Assembly (NCBI RefSeq): GCF_000730625.1
Contig: NZ_BBIT01000005.1
Span: 1-64,000 of the forward strand
From: Pseudomonas oryzihabitans NBRC 102199
GTDB taxonomy: Bacteria; Pseudomonadota; Gammaproteobacteria; Pseudomonadales; Pseudomonadaceae
Direction: 5' to 3'
Length of the DNA: 64,000 bases
The notes beneath the pieces are model-generated. The model did no database searches and had not been told where the DNA came from. It was given only the letters and a program-made list of their open reading frames with translations. Positions 1-8,757 of the stretch are shown piece by piece; positions within the stretch are counted from its first letter, which is position 1, and the number at the start of each line of letters is the position of its first letter. The position numbers were made by a program, and so were the translations under genes.

Positions 1-117
1 ACCCTCACCCCAGCCCTCTCCCGGAGGGAGAGGGGGCGTCCGAAGTTACTCCGGTGACTCGCCCTACCGAGCTATCCCCTCTCCCCCTGGGAGAGGGTCA
101 GGGTGAGGGCCCGCCCC
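1..117. repeat. Pair of CCCTCACCCC-type palindromic repeats in opposite orientation
   Basis: Two copies of a short hairpin-forming repeat (core CCCTCTCCC...GGGAGAGGG with a CCCTCACCCC or GGGTGAGGG arm) face each other here, at about 2-36 and 76-110. The same unit recurs at 4961, 6926, 13131, 14465 and 14531, always between genes. It resembles the dispersed intergenic palindromes common in pseudomonads. Paired opposite copies can form a large cruciform or act as a bidirectional transcription barrier; that role is inference. Confidence 0.85.
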
Positions 118-217
118 AGGCCGGACTGACACCCTCCCCCCATTTCTAACCCCCAAAAAGACACCGCCCCCGCTACCGGTCAGGTAGCGGGGGCGGTGGT
201 CTGGCCGCGCCGGGGTC

Positions 218-2830
218 TTACTTGGCGAAGCTGGTCACCATGTCGAAGATCGGCTTGGGACGCTTGAGGTCATACATCATCCCGAAGTGGCGCTCGTGGA
301 TCACCGAGAGGCTCGGCTCGTCGAGCAGTTCGTAGACGTTGATCTCGGCCACCACGTCCTTGTAGCTGGTGTTGAGCACCGTGAGCATCTGCTTGACGCT
401 GTCGTAGCAGGCCCGGTCGCCGTCACGGCCGCCGTCGGTGTTGCCCTGGTAGACGTTGCCGCAGTTCATCTCGTTGAAGAACACCTTGGTCTTGTACTTG
501 GTGGCCATGGCGCGCATCTGCCCCAGGTACATGTCCATCCAGTAGCCCTTGTCATCGAAGTACGGGTAGTAGTGGAAGCTGATGTAGTCGAAGTTGAAGC
601 CCGACGCCCTGGCCTGATCGAGGAACCACATGGCACCGTTGCGATCACCCGGGCAACGGGCGGTGGCGGTGCGGTCATCCGAGTTGCACGCCATCACGTT
701 GATGGTGGTCTTGAGGTTGGCGCCCAGCTCGTCCGAGGCCTGCTTGATGCCACGGTAGATGCCGACCAGGGTGTTGATGCGATCCTGCGCTCCCGCCTTG
801 GAATAGTCCTGCTCGTTGCCGACTTCCCAGATCTTGATGTCGTTGGCGTAGCGCTTGGCCAGGGCATAGGCCTGCGCCTGGGTCAGCTTGTGGGTGATGA
901 CCGGTCGCAGGGTGATGTTGTACTTGCGGGCCAGGGCCACCAGGCGGTCCAGCTCGGGCAGGTTCATCACCAGGTACTCGCCGGAGCGATAGGTGCGCAG
1001 GTTGCGCGCAGCCAGGACCTGCAAGCGGGCTTCCATTTCGGCCGGCGGATAGGCCGCGCTGTTGTCGTGGCCGACCACCCCCAGCGGGATGTTCTTGTAG
1101 CCGCTCAGCGGAGCCGAGGCAACAGTCCCACCGGTAACCGGCTGGACCACGTTCTGCACCGGTTGCACGCTGGCCGCGGGGGTCGGCGTGGTCGTGGTGG
1201 CAGTGCCCTGGGCAAGCGCCGCGCTCACCTTCTTGTCGAAAGCGGTCTTGTCGTCGCCCGCCGCAGCACGCATGACGTCCAGCGGCAGGGTGGCATGCGA
1301 GCTGACGCCATTGGTGAGGCGACTGCTCCAGTAGGCACTGCCGCTGCTGTCGGCGCTGCGGCCATAGAGATTCTGGTAGACCTTGTTGACCAGAGCGGCG
1401 CCGCTCAGCGCGCCATAGAGGGCGGTCGACTCGCCATTGGCGGCAAAGGTGGCTGCCAGTTGCTCGACGCTCATGTCGCTGGCCAGGCGCGAGGCCCAGT
1501 AGTTGAGGCCACCGGCATCGGCCGCTCTACCGTAGTAGGCCAGGTAGAGCTGCTCGACGGTGGTCAGCTTGGACGAGGTCGCGGCGTTGACGGCGGTACC
1601 GGTGGCCGCACCGGTGGTAGCGCCTGTCGTGGCACCGCCCGTGGTGGTGCCGGTGGTGCCGCTACCCGTGGCCGGCGCGGCGCCGGTGGTGGTGCCGGTG
1701 GTGGCTCCGGTCGTGCCCGAGGCCCCGGTCCCGCCGGTGGTGCCCGCGGTCGCGCCGCCCGTGGCGGTCTCGGTCTTGGGCGGCGTGGTAGCGGTCGGAG
1801 TCACCTGCGGGCCGATGCCGGCGCAGCTGTCCTTGTCCAGGTACTTGGCCAGCACCGCCCACTGCGGACGCTCCTTGCCATTGATCGGCTCGACCGCCTG
1901 GTTGTAGGTGCCCCAGCCCGGGCCGGCGGCCCAGTAGGTTGCCGGAATGCAGTTCTGCTTCAGATAGGCCAGCATGCCGTCGAGGATGGGCAACCAGCGC
2001 GCATCGGTGTCAGGTACGCCGAAGCCGCCGATGAAGCCGCGCTTGTTGTTGGTCTTGAGCCAGGAGACGAAGGGCTTGAGGCGCTCGACGCCATAGCTCG
2101 GCGAGAGGGTCGCCACGTTCAGGCTGGTGTCGAAGAAGGCCTGGGCCATGAAGATCAGGTTGTTGGCCGGATCCTTGAGCTTGAGCAGCGCATCGTTCCA
2201 CTGCGGCCAGCGGGTGGTGTCGGCCCAGCCGTTGCCTTCGATGAAGATCGGGTGGGTCGAATCGACCACGCGCACGCCGTCGATGCCGTACTGGGCAGCG
2301 GTCGGCCAGTTGCTCACGGCGTCGTGGGGCTCGTTCATGATGTCGTAGCCATAGAGCGCCGCATGGGTGCCCCAGCGCTGGGCGACGCGGGTCATGAGAT
2401 TCTGGAAGGCCTCGTAGGGGACTTCGCCCGCGCCGATGACCTTGCCCTGGTAGCGGGCGTAGTTGTGCAGATCGAGGATGACCTTGACGCCATACTTCTG
2501 GGCGTAGCCCAGGGTGCGATCGATCAGGCCGGCATAGGTGGGGTCGAGATTGACCCCCATGGACGGTTGCAGGCGCTCCCAGAGAATGGGAAAGCGCACC
2601 AGCTTCACGCCCTTGGAGCTCCACTGCTGGAAATGGCTCTCGGCCGGGAAGATGAAGTTGCGGTCGTTGACACCGGGCAGGATCTGGGCGGCGAAGGTGG
2701 CGCCGGAGAAGTTGAGACCGACCAGGTCAACGGCCTGGGCGGAGGTGGCAAGCGAAGCGGTGGCGAACAGGGCAGGCAAGAGCAGCGCCTGACGCGGCAG
2801 GCGGCGGGAGATGGAGCTAAGGATTGTCAT
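218..2830 (-). CDS. Secreted three-part glycoside hydrolase-like protein (GH5 + DUF4214 + second GH-A domain)
   Basis: 870 residues from the ATG at 2830, chosen because it opens directly into a Sec signal peptide (cleavage after SAQA, residue 33); an upstream in-frame ATG at 2875 is possible. Residues 34-335 match a GH5 cellulase-type barrel, with H122 in DLHNY and the acid/base E167 in MNEPHD. The strand-7 nucleophile position, normally GEFG, reads GGFG (G269), so this domain is probably not a normal retaining hydrolase. Residues 345-417 are a Thr/Gly/Ala-rich linker, 420-540 a DUF4214 module (YGRAAD and YGRSAD repeats), and 578-870 a second barrel with NE (N672, E673) and FFNE (E787) as likely catalytic pair. 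The last domain is closely similar to the next gene on this strand. Substrate is unknown; an exopolysaccharide or cellulose-like glucan is a guess. Confidence 0.85.
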   Translation of the reverse strand: MTILSSISRRLPRQALLLPALFATASLATSAQAVDLVGLNFSGATFAAQILPGVNDRNFIFPAESHFQQWSSKGVKLVRFPILWERLQPSMGVNLDPTYAGLIDRTLGYAQKYGVKVILDLHNYARYQGKVIGAGEVPYEAFQNLMTRVAQRWGTHAALYGYDIMNEPHDAVSNWPTAAQYGIDGVRVVDSTHPIFIEGNGWADTTRWPQWNDALLKLKDPANNLIFMAQAFFDTSLNVATLSPSYGVERLKPFVSWLKTNNKRGFIGGFGVPDTDARWLPILDGMLAYLKQNCIPATYWAAGPGWGTYNQAVEPINGKERPQWAVLAKYLDKDSCAGIGPQVTPTATTPPKTETATGGATAGTTGGTGASGTTGATTGTTTGAAPATGSGTTGTTTGGATTGATTGAATGTAVNAATSSKLTTVEQLYLAYYGRAADAGGLNYWASRLASDMSVEQLAATFAANGESTALYGALSGAALVNKVYQNLYGRSADSSGSAYWSSRLTNGVSSHATLPLDVMRAAAGDDKTAFDKKVSAALAQGTATTTTPTPAASVQPVQNVVQPVTGGTVASAPLSGYKNIPLGVVGHDNSAAYPPAEMEARLQVLAARNLRTYRSGEYLVMNLPELDRLVALARKYNITLRPVITHKLTQAQAYALAKRYANDIKIWEVGNEQDYSKAGAQDRINTLVGIYRGIKQASDELGANLKTTINVMACNSDDRTATARCPGDRNGAMWFLDQARASGFNFDYISFHYYPYFDDKGYWMDMYLGQMRAMATKYKTKVFFNEMNCGNVYQGNTDGGRDGDRACYDSVKQMLTVLNTSYKDVVAEINVYELLDEPSLSVIHERHFGMMYDLKRPKPIFDMVTSFAK

Positions 2831-3045
2831 GCAAAGGAACCAGATAGGCCGAGGTGCGCGATTCGATCCGTGCATCCCACCTCGGTACAGCAGGAAAACT
2901 GCCGGGGAAGATCGTTTCCCCAACACCTGCAAAGCCTAGTGCAAGCGCTAGACCAATAAGAACCCGTGCCATCACGAAGCAGGGGTAAACGCAGCGTTTT
3001 GCCAGACGTACGGTGCCGATGATGGCACTTTGTCTACCGTTCGTC

Positions 3046-3063
3046 GGTGACCGTCTGGTCACC
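3046..3063. promoter_or_regulatory. Perfect 7-bp dyad between the two GH genes
   Basis: GGTGACC and GGTCACC flank a 4-base spacer (GTCT). It lies about 50 bases beyond the 3' end of the small GH gene and about 215 bases upstream of the large one, both on the minus strand. It could be an operator or a weak RNA hairpin; there is no T run after it. Function is not known. Confidence 0.3.
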
Positions 3064-3113
3064 CGAAAGACCTGTCCCAGCGATAAAGTCAGGTTTGTCC
3101 GCTTTCTGGCGGC

Positions 3114-4091
3114 TCAGGGCGTGCCGGCATAGCGACGGACCAGTTCCATGACCGGTTTGGGCCGGTCCAGGTCGTACATCAGCCCGAAGTGACGCTCATG
3201 GGCAACTGGATGGGTCGGCTCGTCGAGCAGCTCGTAGACGTTGATCTCGCGGACGATGTCGCGATAGCGCCCATTGAGCTCGGAGAGGATGTATTCGAGG
3301 CTGTCATAACAGCTGCGATCCCCCGGCCGGCCACCGTCGGTGGTGCCCTTGTAGATCTCCGCGCAATTGACCTCGTTGTAAAAGATCTGCGTCCGGTACT
3401 TTTCCGCCATGGCGCGCATCTGCCCCAGGTAGAGATCCATCCAGTGGCCGCGATCCTGGTAGTGCGGGTAGTAGTGAAAGCTGATGTAGTCGAAATCGAA
3501 GCCGGCCGCCTTGGCCTGATCGAGAAACCACATGGAGCCCAGGCGATCGCCCGGGCAACGCGCCTTGGGCCCGGTGTCGTAGGAATTGCAGGACATCACG
3601 TTGATGGTGGTCTTGAGGCCGGCGTCCAATTCGTCGGAGGCGCGGCGGATGCCACGGTAGATGTCCACCAGGCGACTGATGCGGATACCCGCGCCGACCC
3701 GCGAGTGATCCTGCTCGTTGCCGATCTCCCAGATCTTGATGTCCTTGGCATAGCGCTTGGCCAGGGCATAGGCCTGGGCCTGGGTCAGCTGCTGGGTGAT
3801 CACCGGTCGCAGGGTGATGCGGTACTGGCGGGCCAGGGCCACCAGGCGATCCATGCGCGGCTGATCCAGCAACAGGAATTCGCCGGAGCGGTAGCTGCGC
3901 AGGTTGTAGCGGTCGAGTAGTTGCAGGCGCCTTTCCATCTGCGCATCGGGATAGGCGGCGTTGTTGTCGTGACCGACCACGCCCAGGGGGATGTAGGGCA
4001 GCTCGGGCAGGGCGACGGATTCGGCGGCGCGGACCGGGCCACCCAGGCACAGGGCGGCGACCAGGCCGAACCAGGGCAACATTCGAGGCAT
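3114..4091 (-). CDS. Secreted single-domain glycoside hydrolase-like protein, paralogue of the neighbouring gene's C-terminus
   Basis: 325 residues. The start at 4091 is preferred because AAGGA lies 8 bases upstream and a signal peptide follows (hydrophobic run ending PVRAA, about residue 23); ATGs at 4100 and 4082 are alternatives. From the PLGVVGHDN motif to the end it aligns without gaps of note to residues 580-870 of the large protein. The putative acid/base (IWEIGNEQD) and nucleophile (FYNEVNCAE) are both present, as is the SFHYYP strand, so this copy looks catalytically complete. It belongs to the GH-A clan by motif layout; I cannot name the family. It ends about 280 bases before the large gene begins on the same strand, so co-transcription is possible. 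Confidence 0.75.
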   Translation of the reverse strand: MPRMLPWFGLVAALCLGGPVRAAESVALPELPYIPLGVVGHDNNAAYPDAQMERRLQLLDRYNLRSYRSGEFLLLDQPRMDRLVALARQYRITLRPVITQQLTQAQAYALAKRYAKDIKIWEIGNEQDHSRVGAGIRISRLVDIYRGIRRASDELDAGLKTTINVMSCNSYDTGPKARCPGDRLGSMWFLDQAKAAGFDFDYISFHYYPHYQDRGHWMDLYLGQMRAMAEKYRTQIFYNEVNCAEIYKGTTDGGRPGDRSCYDSLEYILSELNGRYRDIVREINVYELLDEPTHPVAHERHFGLMYDLDRPKPVMELVRRYAGTP

Positions 4092-4239
4092 CAGGTGCAT
4101 CCTTGCAGGTGGGCAGCAGAGCGGCGGAGCATGGCAAAGTGCCGACAGCCCCTCAATCATGGACGCCTCCAGGCTGCGATCCCCCGCACAACCAGGCGCG
4201 TTACAGTAGGTGTCCGCGCGCCTTGTCGAGGACCTGCCC

Positions 4240-4791
4240 ATGACCGCTCCCCTGCTGCTGGCCCAGGCCTGCAACAATCGCTGGTCGAACCATCGCCTGC
4301 TGGCGGCCTGCGCCGGTTTGTCACCGGAAACCCTGCGGGCGCCCCAACCCGCCGCCTTCTTCGGCTCGCTCTGGGCCCTGCTCGGCCATCTGCTCGACGT
4401 GGATCGCTTCTATCTCGATGCCCTGCACGACCAGCCCCGGCCCTACCAGGACACGGACTGGCCCGACCTGGCGACGCTGCATGCAGCCCAGACCGCCAGC
4501 GACCAGCGCCTGATCGCGCTGTGCCGCGGCCTCGCTCCGCCGCAACTGAGCCAGCTCATCACCCTGCCCCGCGCCAGCGGCCCGGTCCGGGAAAGGCGAC
4601 TGCGCACCCTGCAGCACCTCTTCGTACACCAGCTGCACCACCGCGGCCAGGCCCACGCCCTGCTCCTGGCCAGCGGCGTGGCGCCACCGCAACTGGACGA
4701 ATTCTTTCTCGCCCAGGACGAACCACTACGCCGGGCGGAGTTGGCGGCGCTGGGGATCGATGAGGAGGCGTTGTGGGGGACTGCTTTGTAG
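4240..4791 (+). CDS. DinB-family protein
   Basis: 183 residues from ATG 4240; the frame is open upstream but the homologous part begins with TAPLLLAQACNNRW. The four-helix DinB/DUF664 fold is suggested by the N-terminal helix ending NNRWSNHRLL, the HLLDVDRFYLDAL segment, and a late helix HQLHHRGQAHALLL. The histidines in the second and last of these match the three-His metal site of the family. Such proteins are metal-dependent, often thiol-S-transferase-like or stress-related, but most have no proven function. It is divergent from the small GH gene and followed by a repeat-rich gap, so it is probably a single-gene unit. Confidence 0.75.
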   Translation: MTAPLLLAQACNNRWSNHRLLAACAGLSPETLRAPQPAAFFGSLWALLGHLLDVDRFYLDALHDQPRPYQDTDWPDLATLHAAQTASDQRLIALCRGLAPPQLSQLITLPRASGPVRERRLRTLQHLFVHQLHHRGQAHALLLASGVAPPQLDEFFLAQDEPLRRAELAALGIDEEALWGTAL

Positions 4792-4805
4792 AAGCAACTG
4801 TCTTT

Positions 4806-4884
4806 ATCGCGGCCATGCCGGTGCGCCGTAGCGACCGCTCCTACAAAAGCATCACCCCTGTAGGAGCGGCCCATGGCCGCGATT
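4806..4884. repeat. REP-type palindromic repeat pair
   Basis: Two inverted units built on ATCGCGGCCATG and its complement, one with the outward arm GTAGCGACCGCTCCTACA, the other TGTAGGAGCGGCCCATGGC. The same pair, with the identical GCCGGTGCGCCGTAGCGACCG stretch, recurs at 22791-22899. This is the common Pseudomonas REP layout: GGCCATGGCC core, GTAGGAGCGG head, pairs in opposite orientation. Such elements often stabilise mRNA 3' ends. Confidence 0.85.
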
Positions 4885-4960
4885 CGCTGCTGAAATTCCT
4901 AGCGCGGCGGCCGATCGCAATCTGTCCAGGAGCGCTGGGGACAAACGCCCACTCGGACAG

Positions 4961-4995
4961 CCCCCTCTCCCTCCGGGAGAGGGTTGGGGTGAGGG
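4961..4995. repeat. CCCTCACCCC-type palindromic repeat
   Basis: A further copy of the family seen at 1-117, reading CCCCTCTCCC...GGGAGAGGGT then GGGGTGAGGG. It shares the gap between the DinB gene and pauR with the REP pair at 4806, and no gene was found in that gap. Confidence 0.85.
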
Positions 4996-5069
4996 CGCCC
5001 CCAGGCACCGGCTTCCACGTGGAAAAGGCTGCGCCGTTTTCCACCCTGCGACCGCCATAGCGCAAGCGC

Positions 5070-5624
5070 TTAGAAATTCGCCGGGGTGGTCGCGCTGATC
5101 AGCCGGGCGGGGGCTTCGAAGGGATTGCGGAAGCGGTGCGGGCGGCTGCTTTCGAAGTAGTAGCTGTCGCCGGGTTCGAGGATGTGCACCTCGCCGCCCA
5201 CGGTCAGCTCCAGGCGGCCTTCCACCACCAGGCCGGCCTCCTCGCCATCATGGGCGTACATCTCTTCGCCGGTGTCGGCGCCGGGCGGATAGGTCTCGTC
5301 GAGAAAGGCCAGGGCGCGACTGGGATGGGCGCGGCCTACCAGGCGCATGCGCACGGTGTGGGCGCCGCTGGAGATGTCGATGAGCTCATTGGCGCGATAG
5401 ACCACCTGGGTCGGCGTGTCCTGCTCCAGGTCCAGGGAAAAGAATTCCACCAGCGACATGGGAATGCCGGCCAGCACCTTTTTCAGCGAACTGATGGAGG
5501 GGCTGACGCTGTTCTTCTCGATCATCGAGATGGTGCTGTTGGTCACCCCGGCACGCTTGGCGAGTTCGCGCTGGGACAGGCCCTTGAGGGTACGGATGGT
5601 TTGCAGGCGGGCACCGACGTCCAA
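5070..5624 (-). CDS. pauR: PauR-type XRE-cupin transcriptional regulator of polyamine use
   Basis: 184 residues. Residues 1-60 are an XRE helix-turn-helix (TLKGLSQRELAKRAGVTNST) and residues 105-180 a cupin barrel (EEAGLVVEGRLELTVGG, then SRPHRFRNP). It uses a TTG start at 5624, with AGGAG 11 bases upstream; the next in-frame ATG would cut into the HTH. In P. aeruginosa the equivalent gene beside dadX encodes PauR, which represses gamma-glutamyl-polyamine catabolic genes and responds to putrescine or cadaverine. That match rests on recalled synteny (regulator - dadX - ridA - dadA - lrp - pauB4) plus sequence style. Two perfect inverted repeats lie just upstream and may be its own operators. 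Confidence 0.85.
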   Translation of the reverse strand: MDVGARLQTIRTLKGLSQRELAKRAGVTNSTISMIEKNSVSPSISSLKKVLAGIPMSLVEFFSLDLEQDTPTQVVYRANELIDISSGAHTVRMRLVGRAHPSRALAFLDETYPPGADTGEEMYAHDGEEAGLVVEGRLELTVGGEVHILEPGDSYYFESSRPHRFRNPFEAPARLISATTPANF

Positions 5625-5657
5625 GGTGGAAAAGACTCCTCGAGCAGGCGGGTGAGA

Positions 5658-5695
5658 CGTGGCCAGGCCACGCGCTGAGGGCGTGCCGTGGCACG
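5658..5695. promoter_or_regulatory. Two perfect inverted repeats upstream of pauR
   Basis: CGTGGCC-A-GGCCACG (5658-5672) and CGTGCC-GT-GGCACG (5682-5695) are centred about 24 bases apart, 35-70 bases before the pauR start codon. Paired dyads of this kind suit binding of a dimeric XRE regulator and may serve autoregulation. This is inference; I did not match them to a published PauR site. Confidence 0.4.
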
Positions 5696-5806
5696 GTGTT
5701 CAGCATCATGGCAACGCTGTTCGAGATTTACAACACTACGGCGGACGTGTGGCCCCCGGGCGGCACTCGCCTGGCGGCGGCAGCGGGCAAAGGCCCCGTC
5801 CAGGGC

Positions 5807-6877
5807 CTAGTCGCGATAGCTGCGCGCCACCCGCTTGAGGTTGCACAGCAACTGGTAGGGGATGGTGTCGCAGCGCTCGGCCAGGTCCGCCACCGACACC
5901 TGGCGGCCCCAGAATTCCACCTCGCTGCCCACCCCGGCCTGGGGATGATCGGTGAGGTCGACGGTGAGCATGTCCATGGATACCCGCCCGATCAGCTGGC
6001 CGGGACGCCCTTCGATGGCCACCGGGGTGCCATTGGGCGCATGGCGCGGATAGCCGTCGGCATAGCCCAGGGCGACCACCCCGACCCGGGTCGGCCCGGC
6101 GGTGACGTAGCGGGCGCCATAGCCCACCGGCTCGCCGGCCGGCAGTTCGCGCACGGCGATCACCCGCGAGGTCAGGGTCATCACCGGTTGCAGGCGTTCG
6201 GCGGCGGCCTGGGCCGTGGCGAAGGGCGAGACGCCATAGAGCATCAGCCCGGGGCGCACCCAGTCGCCGGCTGCCTGGGGCCAGCCTAGGGTCGCCGGCG
6301 AATTGCGCAGGCTGGTGGGACCGGGCAGGCCCTCGGTGGCCGCGCGGAAGATGGCGATCTGCGCCGCGGTGGCCGGGCTGTCCGGTTCGTCGGCGCGGGC
6401 GAAGTGGGTCAGCTTGACGATGCCGCTGACCTTGCCGCTGGCCAGCAGTCGCCGGTAGGCGGCGGCATAGTCCTGGGGAAAGAAGCCGACCCGGTGCATG
6501 CCCGAATCCAGCTTCAGCCAGACCTGCAGCGGTCGCGATAGGGCAGTCCGCTCCAGGGCCTCCAGTTGCCAGTCGGCGTGGATCACCGTCCAGAACTCGT
6601 GCTCGGCGATCAGCGGCAGCTCGTCGATGCCGAAGAAGCCTTCCAGCAAGAGGATGGGCGCGCGGATCCCGGCGGCGCGCAGTTCCAGGGCCTCCTCGAT
6701 GCAGGCCACGGCGAAGCCGTCGGCCTCGCCCGCCAGGGCACTGGCCACCGCCACGGCGCCATGGCCATAGGCATCGGCCTTGATCACCGCCAGGGCGCGG
6801 GCGTCGGAGAGTTCAAGTGCCAGGCGATAGTTCTGGCGCAGGGCGGCGAGGTCGATGACGGCGCGGGCGGGACGCAT
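5807..6877 (-). CDS. dadX: Catabolic alanine racemase (EC 5.1.1.1)
   Basis: 356 residues, usual length for the family. It interconverts L- and D-alanine with PLP; the Schiff-base lysine is K33 in [11 protein letters not shown], and the second-face tyrosine is in the conserved stretch PVGYGARYV. The gene follows dadA and ridA on the minus strand, so racemase and D-amino-acid dehydrogenase form the alanine catabolic pathway (L-Ala to D-Ala to pyruvate). The catabolic rather than biosynthetic paralogue is called from that context. The 93-bp gap to ridA carries a palindromic repeat that may damp transcription into dadX. Confidence 0.95.
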   Translation of the reverse strand: MRPARAVIDLAALRQNYRLALELSDARALAVIKADAYGHGAVAVASALAGEADGFAVACIEEALELRAAGIRAPILLLEGFFGIDELPLIAEHEFWTVIHADWQLEALERTALSRPLQVWLKLDSGMHRVGFFPQDYAAAYRRLLASGKVSGIVKLTHFARADEPDSPATAAQIAIFRAATEGLPGPTSLRNSPATLGWPQAAGDWVRPGLMLYGVSPFATAQAAAERLQPVMTLTSRVIAVRELPAGEPVGYGARYVTAGPTRVGVVALGYADGYPRHAPNGTPVAIEGRPGQLIGRVSMDMLTVDLTDHPQAGVGSEVEFWGRQVSVADLAERCDTIPYQLLCNLKRVARSYRD

Positions 6878-6925
6878 GGGAGGTCTCGGCAGGGGAAGAG
6901 TGAGGGACAGGAGGGCTGGACAACG

Positions 6926-6960
6926 CCCTCACCCCGGCCCTCTCCCAGGGGGAGAGGGGG
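6926..6960. repeat. CCCTCACCCC-type palindromic repeat inside the dad operon
   Basis: Another copy of the family at 1-117 (CCCTCACCCC then CCCTCTCCC and GGGAGAGGG). It sits between ridA and dadX, two genes expected to be co-transcribed, so its hairpin would be in the mRNA. Confidence 0.85.
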
Positions 6961-6970
6961 AATAGCGGTC

Positions 6971-7327
6971 TTACGCCTTGACGGCGGCGATGACGTTCAT
7001 TTCCACCAGGATGTCCGGCTTGGCCAGCTTGGCCTCGACGGTGGTGCGACCCGGGGTGGCGCCCTGGGCGGCCCACTCGTCCCAGGCGCGATTCATGCCC
7101 TCGAAGTGCAGGGCGATGTCGCGCAGGAAGATGGTCACCACCAGGATGTGCTGCTTGTCGCTGCCGGCCTCGGCAAGAAATTTGTCGACGTTGGCCAGGG
7201 TCTCGCGGGTCTGCTGATAGATGTCGCCGGAAAAGTCGTCGGCCAGTTGGCCGGCCAGGTAGACGGTGCCGTTGTGGATATTGATTTCGCTGAGGCGGCG
7301 ATCAGTGTGCAGACGCTGTACGGGCAT
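6971..7327 (-). CDS. RidA-family enamine/imine deaminase
   Basis: 118 residues. The RidA trimeric fold is shown by the closing block [19 protein letters not shown], whose arginine and glutamate correspond to the active-site residues, and by YLAGQLADD near the start. RidA proteins hydrolyse the reactive 2-aminoacrylate/imine intermediates made by PLP or flavin enzymes. Placement between dadA (imine-producing dehydrogenase) and dadX (PLP racemase) fits that role. Its start overlaps the dadA 3' end by 26 bases, implying translational coupling. Confidence 0.9.
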   Translation of the reverse strand: MPVQRLHTDRRLSEINIHNGTVYLAGQLADDFSGDIYQQTRETLANVDKFLAEAGSDKQHILVVTIFLRDIALHFEGMNRAWDEWAAQGATPGRTTVEAKLAKPDILVEMNVIAAVKA

Positions 7328-8600
7328 TGCGCGGGGACTCCTGGGTGGCGGAATAACGGGAGATGTCGAGACCCTCGGCGCTGATCTGCGGCTGCTTGCG
7401 GGCGATCAGATCGGCCAGCAGGCGACCGGAGCCGCAGGCCATGGTCCAGCCCAGCGTCCCGTGCCCGGTATTGAGGAACAGGTTGCGATAGCGGGTGGCG
7501 CCGACGATGGGGGTCCCGTCCGGGGTGGCGGGTCGCAGACCGGTCCAGAAGCTGGCCCGGGCGAGGTCGCCACCGCGAGGATAGAGGTCACCGGTGATCA
7601 TTTCCAGGGTCGCGCGGCGGCGCGGATCCAGGTTCAGGTCGAAGCCACATATCTCAGCCATGCCGCCGACGCGGATGCGATCGTCGAAGCGGGTGATGGC
7701 GACCTTGTAGGTCTCGTCAAGGATGGTCGAGGTCGGTGCCATGGCGGCATAGACGATGGGCACCGTCAGCGAATAGCCCTTGAGCGGATAGACCGGCGCG
7801 CGGATGCCCAGGGGTGCCAGCAATTGCGGCGAATAGCTGCCCAGGGCCAGGACGTAGTGGTCGGCGGTGAGCAGTTCGCCATCGACCCTGACGCCGTCGA
7901 TGCGATCGCCATTGGCGCTGAGTTGCTGGATCTCGGCGCCGAAACGGAATTCCACGCCCAGGCGGCGGGCTTCCTCGGCCAGGCGATTGGTGAACAGGAA
8001 GCAGTCGCCGGTCTGGTCGTTGGGCAGGCGCAGGCCTCCGGCCAGCTTGTGCTTGACCGCCGCCAGCGCCGGTTCGACCCGGGCCACGCCGTCGCGGTCG
8101 AGCAATTCGAAGGGCACGCCGGAACGCTCCAGGACGGTGATGTCCTTGGCCGCGGCCTCCACCTGCTGCTGAGTGCGGAAGATCTGGGTGGTGCCCAGCT
8201 GGCGGCCTTCGTAGGCGATGCCGGTGTCTTGGCGCAACTCGTCGAGGCAGTCACGGCTGTATTCGGACAGCCGCACCATGCGCTCCTTGTTGACCGCATA
8301 GCGCGCCGCGGTGCAGTTGCGCAGCATCTGCGCCATCCACAGGTACTGGTTGCTGTCGCCGGTCAGGCGGATGGCCAGGGGCGCGTGCTTCTGGAACAGC
8401 CACTTCAGCGCCTTGAGCGGCACGCCGGGCGCGGCCCAGGGCGAGGCATAGCCAGGGGAGACCTGACCGGCGTTGGCATGGCTGGTCTCCAGGGCGGGAC
8501 CGGCCTGGCGATCGACCACGACCACCTCGAAACCCTGACGGGCCAGATAGTAGGCGCTGGTCGTGCCGATGACGCCGCTCCCCAAAACCAGTACACGCAT
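7302..8600 (-). CDS. dadA: D-amino acid dehydrogenase, small subunit
   Basis: 432 residues. Oxidises D-alanine and other D-amino acids to oxo-acids at the membrane, passing electrons to the respiratory chain. The FAD-binding Rossmann motif ([17 protein letters not shown]) opens the protein, and [20 protein letters not shown] and [16 protein letters not shown] are DadA hallmarks. It is first in the minus-strand unit dadA-ridA-dadX and divergent from lrp, which is known to activate dadA in pseudomonads. Confidence 0.95.
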   Translation of the reverse strand: MRVLVLGSGVIGTTSAYYLARQGFEVVVVDRQAGPALETSHANAGQVSPGYASPWAAPGVPLKALKWLFQKHAPLAIRLTGDSNQYLWMAQMLRNCTAARYAVNKERMVRLSEYSRDCLDELRQDTGIAYEGRQLGTTQIFRTQQQVEAAAKDITVLERSGVPFELLDRDGVARVEPALAAVKHKLAGGLRLPNDQTGDCFLFTNRLAEEARRLGVEFRFGAEIQQLSANGDRIDGVRVDGELLTADHYVLALGSYSPQLLAPLGIRAPVYPLKGYSLTVPIVYAAMAPTSTILDETYKVAITRFDDRIRVGGMAEICGFDLNLDPRRRATLEMITGDLYPRGGDLARASFWTGLRPATPDGTPIVGATRYRNLFLNTGHGTLGWTMACGSGRLLADLIARKQPQISAEGLDISRYSATQESPRNARTASAH

Positions 8601-8757
8601 CGCTAGCTCCTGGCCGGTGAGAGGATTTCGCCGGCTTTCGTCGGAATGAAGGCAGATACGGCAAGTATAGAAAGCCGCTCGCAGTGCTAATCACTGAAGA
8701 ATTGCCTATATTCGGAGTAATTTTCCGGTAAAGACCCCTTTGGCAGAGACCCCCGCG
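8601..8757. promoter_or_regulatory. Divergent dadA / lrp promoter region
   Basis: 157 bp between the two divergent start codons, clearly AT-richer than its surroundings around 8665-8730 (for example GAATTGCCTATATTCGG at 8699). AT-rich, loosely palindromic blocks are what Lrp binds, and Lrp control of dad genes is established in the genus. I cannot pick out exact sites by eye. Confidence 0.5.

Noticed and set aside
287-2959. Long plus-strand open frame opposite the large GH gene (about 890 codons)
   Set aside because: Its product is a low-complexity Val/Gly/Ala/His mix with no motif, mirroring the high-GC third positions of the true minus-strand gene, which has a signal peptide and clear domains.
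2817-3062. Short minus-strand frame just upstream of the large GH gene
   Set aside because: It holds a hydrophobic stretch, but has no ribosome site and overlaps the start of the GH gene; no support for a real product.
4773-5065. Short frames on both strands in the DinB-pauR gap
   Set aside because: They are translations of REP and CCCTCACCCC repeats.
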